Positions 11,368-20,926 of a stretch of DNA of 64,000 nt are shown here, piece by piece. Position numbers and translations under genes: made by a program. How positions within the stretch are numbered: position 1 is the first letter of the stretch; each line of letters starts with the position of its first letter. The notes beneath the pieces were generated by a model that was not told where the DNA came from, searched no databases, and was given only the letters and a program-made list of their open reading frames with translations. This DNA is from Cadophora sp. MPI-SDFR-AT-0126 (taxonomy: Eukaryota > Ascomycota > Leotiomycetes > Helotiales > Ploettnerulaceae), in assembly GCA_020747065.1 (NCBI GenBank), contig JAGMVK010000025.1, forward strand, positions 62,001-126,000, written 5' to 3'.

Positions 11368-14300
11368 ATGCTCGACCAGCTTTCGCCCGTTGCTTCAGCA
11401 AGAGTGCGAGCTGTTCTCCTACCAATTGGTCAAATTAAGCGTGCCAGATTTATCAGCTTCGTGGAGAGGCTACAGCCAGAAAATGTTGTGCGACTGGGCG
11501 ATATCAGTCCAGATGGACGACCTAACAGGAGTGAGAGATGCCCCTCGAGTTGCAGGTCGACTGAAGCTTGTGAAGTAGTGCTAACTTCTGTAGACATGTT
11601 CTCTCCTCTAGCATTTGCAATGGGAATGATTGTATACGACCTCACTACCTTTTATCCACCACCCTCACACGTTGCGCTCTCCCCATTCGAACTCTACCGC
11701 GAGCCTCTCGTCATCATTGCTCTAGCAGATGGCGCAGAGCTGGATCATGTCTCATATCGAGGAAACAGGAGGAGTCTCAATGGAAATGGGGTACCGCGAC
11801 CGGAGCATAATATGAGGGAGTTATACCAAGATTTGGAGGACCTGAGAGACAGATACCCCAAAGCATTGGTACACCAGATATTATTGTTCGATCATGTCCA
11901 AGGGAAAAGTGCCACCGCCCTGCCCGAAGGACTCACAGCAGTACCCCCGCCAGAAGAGTGCAAGAGAACTACAATTAAAACGATTATGTGCGACATATCG
12001 TCTTTGCTCCTAGCGGAAATGACTACTCTGGCGAAGTCACTACAAGCTTTACCAATTGAGTCTCCAAGTCAATCTCAGATCAGTCGACAGCAGAATGGAG
12101 CCTGGCAACAAGGACAATCAGATGCAATATCGCGCCGCAATTCCCAATTTTCGCTACCCGCAGACTCCCGTTCTGCGTCCCCAGGAGGAAGCTTGGACAG
12201 AAGTCACGTTCGAATGTCTATGCCAGCACAGCTACAAAGGGCGAATTCCACTTCCTCCTCACCTGCTGGCAGATCAGGTAGTCCTGCAAATGGAGTTGCA
12301 GGGGCTCGGCCGACCACTTTCGATGATATCGTGGGTTCAGGTGCGAAGGAGATTAAGAATCTGCAGAAGAATGTTCCGTCTCGATTTGCGGGAGGCGATC
12401 CGATCCGAGATACCAGCCAGGACCGAGTCTCTGTCCAAGGATTCGGCTCCAACAGCGTCAGTGAACGGTCGCGAAACAAGAACAAGGGCCGAATTGGTAT
12501 TGTACTTGGTTCACTGTACATGACAGCAGGCAGATGGCCGGACGCTTTGAAAGAATTGGTTGAAGGTGCTTCTATTGCAAAAAACAATCTGGACCATTTA
12601 TGGCATGCGAAAGCTCTTGATAACATTCTAGTCAGCATGCTCATGCTGGCCTGGGCTGGATTGGACTTTCAGATACCTCAAGTATGCTACGTCTCGGCAG
12701 ACAAAGCTCCTTCAACTCCAAGCTCAAATGACCAAAAGGGCCCAGCGAGTAATCGCCTAGTTTCTTTACACAATTTGACGGTGCTTCTGCCAGAGTTGCT
12801 CGATCGGATCATCAATTTGTATGCCAGGGCAGCTAATAATACTGGAGAAGCCTTGCCACAATTTCCATTTTCCGAATCGGTGATTCGATTCGCCAAACTT
12901 CTGACAGCAGTCCATTTAGCTGGAGGCACAGTAAATGATGATGTGTTGCAGCTCCTGGTTATGGGGACGCCATACAAAACGCCAGCGAACCTAAAGACGC
13001 CACGACTGAATATACATCCAACGCGAACAGAAATTGTGACGAGTTTAATGCGAGCATTTCCGACATCATCGTCCCCGGAGAGCTTATCTATCGTTGACCG
13101 GACTATCGTGTTGAGCGGCATTGCGTCGGTTCTTGGGTCACTCGGTTATCAGAGGAAAAAGGCCATGGTGATTCGGGAGCTGGTGGCTGTAATAATACCG
13201 GGATTGGTGCAAGCCCGAATCAAGGGTGCAGCGGATATGGGAGTTCATCCTGCTGCTGGGTTAGCCGCCCTCACTTCTGTCAATGGGAATGCAAATGGGG
13301 CGGGAGCTCTCGATCTCGGCGAGGGAGATGTTGAAGCAGGCGTCGACACTTTCCTAGGTTTACTTGGCCAGATATATGGAGTGGTAACTTCAAAAACAAG
13401 CAGAAGCGATGAGGGCTTGGTCGACGATTCAGATGAAGCAGCAATTGAAAGGATATTGCACAATGCAAATGTTCGGTCTTTTGGCGGGCAAAATCTGAAG
13501 ATGGATGTTCTTCGCTCTTGTATCAACATATCAGAGGCCTTGCCCGACTTTCATGGTGTTTTGAGGTTCACAACGGATTTGTTAAGGACTGCTGGCAGCG
13601 GAGTGGCCCCAGGGCCTCGTAGCGAAGATGCGTCTCCTTCAATGAGTCGCGAGGAGCAGGTCAGACTTGCAACGAACATATCAAGAACTCTGAGTGCAGC
13701 TAGAAACCTTGGAGTGAAGGACCTCCAAGCTGAATACTGGGATGAGTTCCTGGTACGGGGAGTGGAACTCGAGCCTTTACAACCTGCTCGAACACCGATT
13801 CCACATACAAAGAGCGAATTGCCTGGGGCGACTGCCGTCTCCGAAGCTCGAGAAGTTAATCCCTTCATTTATAATCCTTTTCTACGAACCCCAGAGGCTT
13901 CAGCTGTTGATCATCTTCTGGTAGCGGGAGAAGGTGCAGTTTTTCGAGTCACGCTTCAAAACCCATATGAGTTTGATGTTGAGATAGAAAGCATCAAACT
14001 CGAATCAGAGGGAGCCGAGTTTGAGTCGGGAATACAAAAAACGGTCATTGGACCATATCGAACACAGATTCTCACCATATTTGGGACACCCAAGGCATCG
14101 GGTCAATTTAGGATAACAGGCTGCGTCATACGCGTTCGAGGATGCAGGGAAAGACGATTCCCAATATTTGAATCGCCCTGGTCGCCGGAACGAGAACTGA
14201 AGATCAAGACTATTGGAGTCGCTAGTCTCTTCAAGCCAAAGGACCGCCCGATCAGTGTCAGCTCTGGACCTGTCACAACTACGCCTGCCATAGTGCCGCC

Positions 14301-15783
14301 AAAAACTTCCTCTTTGAGCCTCAATGTGATCGACAGACAACCAGTCGTAGTTGTGAAGTCAGCTAGCCTTTCTCAGTCCGCATTGATGGTCCTGGAAGGC
14401 GAGCGCCAGGTATTCTCAGTGACACTGCAAAATTTGTCCAAGGAGACACCGGTAGATCTCGTGTTGTTCTCATTCAAGGACTCAACACAAACACCTCTTC
14501 AGACCGCAATGAGCAATCGAGATGCCTCGCCTGCGGAGCTCTACGAGTGCGAGCTCATATTTGCTCGCAAACAAGCATTGCGCTGGAAGAGAACGGACAA
14601 CGAGCGAATTCACATCGAAGCTGGTGGCACGTCTACTTTTGAGGTCGAGGTTCTTGGTCGCCCTGGATTGACAAGCGCTGTTGTCCAAATCGACTATGCT
14701 TATCTTGGTGTACCAGCCACAGAGATACAGGAGAAGTTCCATACTCGGCAAGTCAGTCTACCACTTACGGTGACTGTCAATGCTAGTGTCGAACTTGCTA
14801 GGATCGACATCGTGCCACTTACCGGGAGCATCCCACGCTCGCTTTGGTCAACGCTTGAAACCACAGCAGTCTCTAGGGAAGACTTTAAGCCTGAAGACTA
14901 CTGTCTGATCCTTCTGGATCTGCGCAATGCATGGCCTTCACATCTTCATATCCATCTGGATGTCGCGAATGGAGGCTCGATCGACGAGGAAATTCTTCCT
15001 GGCAATACGTCTCGAATTATGTTTCCCATGCGCCGAATATTCCTTGAGGATCCATCGGCATCGATTCCTGCCCTTGATCCCTCCCGAGCGCGACAATTCG
15101 TTGTCAGCGCTGGCAGAGTCTCGGCAGATTCCGAACGAGCCAGTCGAGAAGCATTCTGGTACCGAGAGGAGGTCCTCAAAATGTTGCAAGGAACGTGGGT
15201 TACGAAGTCTGGGCCCCATCGTCATGGGGACATTGAACTGCGCGGCATAAGGTTGAGTCAACGCATGATCGAGGCTGTTAAGATTGATGACATCGGGATT
15301 GACCTCTCCATCAACGGCAATACCTCCTCGAAGCACGAATTGATCACAGACGCATTTTCGGAACTGAAAGTCCGAATAACCAATCGGACGAACGAAACAG
15401 TCAATCCACTCCTGCGACTCCAACCATCTCTCCGTAACCAGCCTCACAATATCTCACTTGACCTCTCTAAAAAACTTGTCTGGAACGGAATACTACAGCA
15501 GACCTTGCCTCCACTAGCAGGCAAAGACTCCGTCGAGATTATCTTCGGCGTCACAGCACTCGCACGAGGCGAGTTCGACATTGGGGCATCCGTTGAGGAG
15601 ACCCAGATTAAAGAAGAGCACAAGAATGTAGAGAAGAGCGAAGGAGGCGGCAGACCCAGAGCCAATACTCGCACGATGATGGATGCGGTGCTTGGGGCGA
15701 GGGAAAGAAAGATTTGGCATTCTAGAGAGCCATGTCGGGTTGTGGTTAGGGATGAAGCCAGCGATGATGAAGCTGATGAGTAA
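11368..15783 (+). CDS. TRS120: TRAPPII complex subunit Trs120 (TRAPPC9 family)
   Basis: This is a TRAPPII-specific subunit, part of the guanine nucleotide exchange complex for Rab11/Ypt31 in late Golgi traffic (HypA in Aspergillus). The protein begins MLDQLSPVASARVRAVLLPI, runs through SFVERLQPENVVRLGDISP, and has the conserved NMFSPLAF and SPFELYREPL segments typical of the family. Its C-terminal half has repeated beta-rich Ig-like segments. A 63-nt intron at 11531-11593 is inferred (donor GTGAGA, branch GCTAAC, acceptor TGTAG). It is a multiple of three and contains no stop, so the frame reads straight through it; removing it restores PNRNMFSPLAF. That gives 1450 aa. The ATG at 11368 was chosen because homology begins there. 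Residues ~210-350 are a Ser/Arg-rich low-complexity insert. The last residues are acidic. Confidence 0.93.
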   Translation: MLDQLSPVASARVRAVLLPIGQIKRARFISFVERLQPENVVRLGDISPDGRPNRSERCPSSCRSTEACEVVLTSVDMFSPLAFAMGMIVYDLTTFYPPPSHVALSPFELYREPLVIIALADGAELDHVSYRGNRRSLNGNGVPRPEHNMRELYQDLEDLRDRYPKALVHQILLFDHVQGKSATALPEGLTAVPPPEECKRTTIKTIMCDISSLLLAEMTTLAKSLQALPIESPSQSQISRQQNGAWQQGQSDAISRRNSQFSLPADSRSASPGGSLDRSHVRMSMPAQLQRANSTSSSPAGRSGSPANGVAGARPTTFDDIVGSGAKEIKNLQKNVPSRFAGGDPIRDTSQDRVSVQGFGSNSVSERSRNKNKGRIGIVLGSLYMTAGRWPDALKELVEGASIAKNNLDHLWHAKALDNILVSMLMLAWAGLDFQIPQVCYVSADKAPSTPSSNDQKGPASNRLVSLHNLTVLLPELLDRIINLYARAANNTGEALPQFPFSESVIRFAKLLTAVHLAGGTVNDDVLQLLVMGTPYKTPANLKTPRLNIHPTRTEIVTSLMRAFPTSSSPESLSIVDRTIVLSGIASVLGSLGYQRKKAMVIRELVAVIIPGLVQARIKGAADMGVHPAAGLAALTSVNGNANGAGALDLGEGDVEAGVDTFLGLLGQIYGVVTSKTSRSDEGLVDDSDEAAIERILHNANVRSFGGQNLKMDVLRSCINISEALPDFHGVLRFTTDLLRTAGSGVAPGPRSEDASPSMSREEQVRLATNISRTLSAARNLGVKDLQAEYWDEFLVRGVELEPLQPARTPIPHTKSELPGATAVSEAREVNPFIYNPFLRTPEASAVDHLLVAGEGAVFRVTLQNPYEFDVEIESIKLESEGAEFESGIQKTVIGPYRTQILTIFGTPKASGQFRITGCVIRVRGCRERRFPIFESPWSPERELKIKTIGVASLFKPKDRPISVSSGPVTTTPAIVPPKTSSLSLNVIDRQPVVVVKSASLSQSALMVLEGERQVFSVTLQNLSKETPVDLVLFSFKDSTQTPLQTAMSNRDASPAELYECELIFARKQALRWKRTDNERIHIEAGGTSTFEVEVLGRPGLTSAVVQIDYAYLGVPATEIQEKFHTRQVSLPLTVTVNASVELARIDIVPLTGSIPRSLWSTLETTAVSREDFKPEDYCLILLDLRNAWPSHLHIHLDVANGGSIDEEILPGNTSRIMFPMRRIFLEDPSASIPALDPSRARQFVVSAGRVSADSERASREAFWYREEVLKMLQGTWVTKSGPHRHGDIELRGIRLSQRMIEAVKIDDIGIDLSINGNTSSKHELITDAFSELKVRITNRTNETVNPLLRLQPSLRNQPHNISLDLSKKLVWNGILQQTLPPLAGKDSVEIIFGVTALARGEFDIGASVEETQIKEEHKNVEKSEGGGRPRANTRTMMDAVLGARERKIWHSREPCRVVVRDEASDDEADE

Positions 15784-16486
15784 TGTACAGTACGGTATTG
15801 ATTGCATAGCGGTTGGGTGTTTTTGAATATGAGAAGATGATGTTGATGTCAATGGATTGGTGTGGTGACGATACCATTAGCGGGAGATAGAGAAAGAAAG
15901 GCGGCCGGTAATAGATTCGTTGGTGCTGATAATCTATTAATGCTTCTGACATGCCTGTAGTCACCCAAGATGCGGGTCGTGCATTCAATTGCTTGCTGTT
16001 CGGGTATTGATACAGCATTTTCCATTCTCCACGGAACTACGGAATTGTCAATTGTAGTCAGTCTTGTATTTTGCTTTTTTGATATCCTTCCCCCACGACC
16101 AGTTCAGCGGTGCAACATCGGCACGATAAGCTCTCCTTCTAATAAGTTTGTTGGGCTCTTGGCCGCGGCAGCTAAACTCTGTCAGTTCTTAGTCTCTAAA
16201 GGTCACGAAAAAATGCCAGCCGTGGCGGGGTACTAATGACGTTTTCCCCTCCCACGCTCACTCACCTTATTCCGACGACGGGAGTAGAGTATCTGTCTCT
16301 TATCTAGCTTAGACTGCCCCTCCTTCCCCCTACCTCAACGCAGAATCTCATCTGTGAATCCCCTCACTTTTTCGTCTTTCTTCCTCATCCTCACTCCTCA
16401 GCACCACTCCGCCCTCAGGTCAACAATAGCATTTGCTTGAGCTTCCACTCGACAGACAATTAGCCGCTGCTCTGAAAATCGTGACT
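15784..16486. other. intergenic region upstream of carbonic anhydrase
   Basis: Holds the TRS120 3' UTR and the carbonic anhydrase promoter. A pyrimidine-rich stretch (about 16310-16410) precedes the ATG, as is common in fungal 5' leaders. No gene was seen. Confidence 0.55.
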
Positions 16487-17410
16487 ATGGCGTCATCACA
16501 AGAAAACAGCACTAGCAAAGACAACGTCTCGCAATTCCTGAAGGAGAGCCAGGACCGCATCTTCGTGAACAACAAAGCCTGGGTGGACTCGAAGATCTCG
16601 GCCGATTCGGACTTCTTCGCTAAGTTGTCGAGTGGCCAGAAGCCGGATTATTTGTATGCTGCCTTTGCCTTTGCACCTTCTCTTCATGTGATTTTGAGGA
16701 GGGAGAATTTGAGGCTGACTGGTGGTACGCTTTCTAGGTATATCGGGTGCAGTGATAGTCGCGTGCCTGCTAATGAGATCATGGGACTTGATGCCGGCGA
16801 GGTCTTCGTCCATCGGAACATTGCCAACTTGGTTCCGAATACGGATCTGAATGTCATGTCGGTTATTGAATATGGTGAGTTTTCTCAACACCCAACCTAT
16901 GCTTGGCCTTTTGAAATGCACAAGAGAGCTGTATTCAAGTGACATCGATGGATCATATAAATCTCTCAAATGCTTTCTATATTTTAATTATGTTAACAAC
17001 CCCGACCAGCCGTGGCCCACCTCCACGTAAAGCACATCGTCGTCTGCGGGCACTACATCTGCGGCGGCGTCCAAGCCGCCCTCTCCAACACCGACATGGG
17101 CCTCCTCAACCCCTGGCTCCGCGGCATCCGCGACGTCTACCGCCTGCACGAGAAGGAGCTCGACACCTACGCCGAGCCCGAAGCCAAGTACCGCCGGTTG
17201 ATCGAGCTCAACGTCCTCGAGCAGTGCCGCAACGTGATCAAGACCGCCGTCGTGCAGCAGAGCTACTCGCACAACGGCTATCCGATCGTCCATGCGTGGG
17301 TTTTCGATCTGAAGGATGGCCTGTTGAAGGATTTGAAGATGGATTTTGAGGGGACGCTGAAGGAGATTAAGAAGATTTATGATTTGGATGCGGGGCCGAA
17401 GAAGGTGTAG
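16487..17410 (+). CDS. beta-class carbonic anhydrase, 3 exons
   Basis: Catalyses reversible hydration of CO2 to bicarbonate. Exons 16487-16653, 16738-16874 and 17010-17410 join in frame to 234 aa, a normal fungal beta-CA length. The zinc ligands and active-site pair are all visible: Cys-Asp-Ser-Arg in [14 protein letters not shown], then His and Cys in [10 protein letters not shown]. The [11 protein letters not shown] and SVIEYAVAHLHV segments are also typical. No obvious N-terminal targeting peptide is present, so it is likely cytosolic, although the first ~15 residues are hydrophilic and uninformative. The third exon is markedly GC-rich at its start (17010-17260) compared with the flanking introns. 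Confidence 0.97.
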
Positions 17411-18150
17411 TGAGGGGTTGATGATGTGGGTTGCGGAGTTGGGATGGATTTGGCCGCAATGAATGGGATGGGATAGGAGGGATCGGGAGGGGAGTTGGTG
17501 TTGGACTGATGAATGCGGATGGAGTTGAGGGTTTGTTTTGTACGCTGTTGAGAGACTTTAGATGCGTAGAACGAGAATGCGAGAGCTTTCCTAGAACATG
17601 CTGTGCTGAGATCTTCATGATCAATCTGGCCATGTTTCGACCCCCGAATTTCATGATCTTGACGCAGGAAGCATAGATCTTTGAACGATCATAGCCAATC
17701 AACATCTCACAATACAAGGTATGTAAACATCGTGAGACGATATTCTGTATCGAGTGCCTTTATTTTTATTTGCGAAATCTTCATGAGCAAAGTTAGATGA
17801 CCCGAACATCGACATGACAAAATTCATGTTTTCAAGGCTAGCCACATTTTGTCATTTTGATGTCCGCGATAATACCTACTACCCCCACAACGAGCAGTAC
17901 ACCTGTTGAAGTAATTCCATAGCAGCTGGCCATTGGCCAACGACACAATATGAATTAGGCGATACACATGTCCGTAAGTCGTTTGAATAGAGGAATGGAT
18001 AGCATCTCAAGACTTGCGTGTCCAAAGGCCGTGAACAATCAATAAGCGCAGGTGCATGTAAGAAACCTCAGGTCTCTTCTCCTACTATCTTGTCCAACTT
18101 TCTTTGGCAGGAAAATCTCCAATCAGAAAGGGTCGAAACAAGCCTACTCA

Positions 18151-18182
<32 letters not shown>
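18151..18182. repeat. 32-nt poly-G homopolymer
   Basis: Thirty-two consecutive G on the plus strand, flanked by ordinary sequence. It is the longest homopolymer in the window. A G-quadruplex or R-loop is chemically plausible, but the exact count is often unreliable in assemblies. Confidence 0.9.
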
Positions 18183-18183
<1 letters not shown>

Positions 18184-19130
18184 AGCGCTTTCAGTCTCGC
18201 TCTCAGAATAAGGAAACGACACAGCCAATGCTTTCTTTGACAGCACACATGCTTATCAAAGAATATCAAAGGCTCTCCAGCTTCCTTCGATAGAAAAGCC
18301 TGGAAGAGTCGGGCTACTCTATAGCAACTAGCTGACGAGCTTTGGAACAAGGACCTCAAGCATGTGAGAAGTCCATCCAGTTGTATCTCATGCTCAAATG
18401 GAGCCTTTGAAACGTTCCAAATCCTCTGTATCTTCCAATGTTTCGATAGCTTACAACCGTGAACTTCCAGAAGCTGCAGTTCTACACAAAAGAGGAGTAG
18501 GACTCTCTTCGCCGAATCCTTTCCAACGTCTTTCAAAGGACGACAGATAACGAGCAGTAAGCGCCAGCCACATGGTCCACATCCTCTTTAGCGACGAACA
18601 TAAAGAGATCCCCTCCAAAGATCAGGGATGTTTTGTAATAACGCAGTATACTCGCAAACGCTCAAGTCCTTCCTGCTCATCTCAAATGATTATAATTCAA
18701 AGAATATCTCGCCATTGCGTCGCTAGTTGTTTATTCTTGAAATCTTGACTTGGCTACACCTCGCTACCCGTTTTTGTATTCGACCAGTATCAGTCGCAGG
18801 TTCCCTTTTGTATCATTGCAGCTTCGCAGAAGTAGTAGGCAGGAGAGAAGAAGGACCAGAAGCCTGTGCGAAGTTAGTTAGCCGGTGTTCTTCTCATAGA
18901 TGTCTCATGTCTAACTGTTTGGGGAAGCTCCTTGCCTCAAACTAAACTTCGCAGGATAGCTTCCAACACTCTGTAGACGCTTCCTTGTAGATTCTAGCCT
19001 TCTAAAAGGAGACTGAGACTATACTGTACCTCAAATATAGTTGATTGACCGCTAGTAGCTCCACAACTCCAGCTTAAGATTCGTATTTTCAAGGGGCGTG
19101 CCAATTCAAGCGTTTTAGACACTACTCGAG

Positions 19131-19192
19131 AGTCTCGCTTCTCTATTCTCGAGCCCTCGCTTATCTGTATCCTCGAGAACAGAGAAGCGACT
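19131..19192. repeat. imperfect inverted repeat (stem-loop)
   Basis: The arm 19131-19153 pairs with 19172-19192. Both contain GCTTCTCT and TTCTCGAG or their complement, with one mismatch and a two-base bulge, around an 18-nt spacer. Function unknown. Confidence 0.7.
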
Positions 19193-19736
19193 GGACTTGA
19201 AGCTAAGGAGATGGCACAGGGTGGTTCTCTGGTGGCAGAGGGCTGTCCTTCTGCACCGAAGGACTTACCTTTAACCTATACCGTCCTCGGCATAGTCGTA
19301 GTCGTCCTTGAAGGGCTGGGAGGAGCAGTCCAGGTTCGTGATTGAGAGGTTATTTCATGGCAGGTGGGTGTTGAAAGAATAGTGAGCTTAGAGACTTCGG
19401 CATCACTGCTGTTGAGGAAGTTCTGATTCCCGAGAGAAAGCTGAAGAGCGCGGGATGGTTAGTAGTTAGTATCATTTCCTTCAACGTGAATCTGTCTCAC
19501 TGACCTGTAGGCTTGGACTTCGGCAGTACTTGTTCTAGAGAAACTGTGAAGCAGGAGAGGTCGCAATGGACCTTTGAGGTCGCCGAGCTGGTGGTGTAGC
19601 CCAGATACTGTAAGTCTTTCCTCAAGTTGAACTTGCTCCTGCAGAATAGATGAAAGAGCTTCATCTCTGAGTCGGTATGGAGGATTTCCAGGTAATGGAA
19701 GGGGTATACAGCAATTTGTGATTGTTTCGTTGCACA

Positions 19737-20120
19737 TTGCTGATCCGTAGATTCTGCAGCTTCGTCGTAGTCGGAAAGCGCTCGGAGGGAGCTCTATGTA
19801 TGCCTCAAGATGCGGAGAGGATTCTGCAATAGTCTAGACACTTGCGAATTGTTGCTGCTGTCGTGAAGCTCGTAGGCTTTGAGACTTGGGAGAGGTTGTA
19901 TAATGCTGATTCCGTGTTTCTGTAGCTTCGTGGACACAACAAGAGAGCCAGAGGTACAGCGAAGGGTCCAAGTATCGAGTTGTTCGCAGGTTGTCCAAAA
20001 GACACAAACGATCGACAGCTGTTGGTTCTTTTATGAAATTGGGCGTGTATGGAGAGATCGGTGGTATTGTAAGTTGCTGATCATCGGTCCCTAGGTCTGC
20101 AGCTTCGCTGATGTCAACAA
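19737..20120 (-). repeat. diverged tandem repeat of about 165-171 bp
   Basis: Three related blocks start near 19737, 19903 and 20072 and share GCTGAT followed by TCTGCAGCTTCG or close variants. On the minus strand they read DEAAESTDQQ, HEATETRNQH and SEAADLGTDDQQ. The reading frames differ between copies and carry stops, so this looks like remnants of a repeated coding unit. A weaker fourth copy may lie near 19508. Confidence 0.45.
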
Positions 20121-20926
20121 AGGCTTGGATTAACAAACGCTGAGAAGATCCCCAGAATGGCTTCAAGACTCAGGGTTTGTTAATGCTGTAGAAGTTTAGA
20201 CTTTCAAGTACTTAAGACGCAAGATTCATTTGAGAGGCATGTTAATTCTCTAAGGCAGTACTATCAACATCGGAGGACGGGTGTATTCTAAGATAGCAGA
20301 AGAGGACCCCTGTCTCGGCTCGTCCACCCACAAATTTTTCGAGACTGACCAGTCCCAATTTGACAAAACACAAACACTCAACACAATTGAATCACTCTTC
20401 ATTCAGTTCGCGATCTAAGAAACAAGAGAGCAGTCACTCGAGTCTCAATTAGTCCTACGATAGTCAAGTTCTCCTCTAGGTAAGTCCATATCAAGGCCTT
20501 TTTCGCTGTCGTAGCATAAAGAAGCAACTGCACGCGAAGTGCAAGAAGGAGGCTTCTCCTTCTGGTCTTTCTGTCGCCATTGACAGCCTGCTGTCCGCTC
20601 ATCGGAGCAGATAAGGTCGTGCCAGCTGACGTCTTAGACACGCAGACAGCGACCTCCATTTTCGAGCGCATTACCGAACGCGACAAAAACACGTCTGTAC
20701 TTTTTGTAACAACTTTTCCTTACCTTCCGTCTACTTGAAAGACTATCAACACAGGTTCAACTTTGAACAGTGTTGCTTCAGAACCTTCCTGTCTGTCGAG
20801 GACTGTCGATTACAAGGCTCAGAATCTTCTCTCTAGATATCTAGATACTTTCACAGCGAGCTTTCACGGTCCCGCTACGACACCCACGCCCTACAGACAA
20901 CTTCATCAAGCAGAACAAAGTCCATT

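Larger units (their letters stand above)
17411..20926. other. gene-poor region with low-complexity and repeat tracts
   Basis: About 3.5 kb without a supported gene. It contains a 32-G homopolymer (18151-18182), an inverted repeat (19131-19192) and diverged tandem units (19737-20120), described separately. Short open frames around 20399-20900 have no protein-like content and probably belong to the 5' leader of the next gene. Confidence 0.5.

Noticed and set aside
14938..15447. 169-aa minus-strand frame inside TRS120
   Set aside because: Antisense shadow of a conserved coding region, with no independent features.
16988..17293. Open frames in the GC-rich third exon of carbonic anhydrase (other frames and strand)
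   Set aside because: The GC-rich third codon positions of the real exon keep the other frames open; only the beta-CA frame has motifs.
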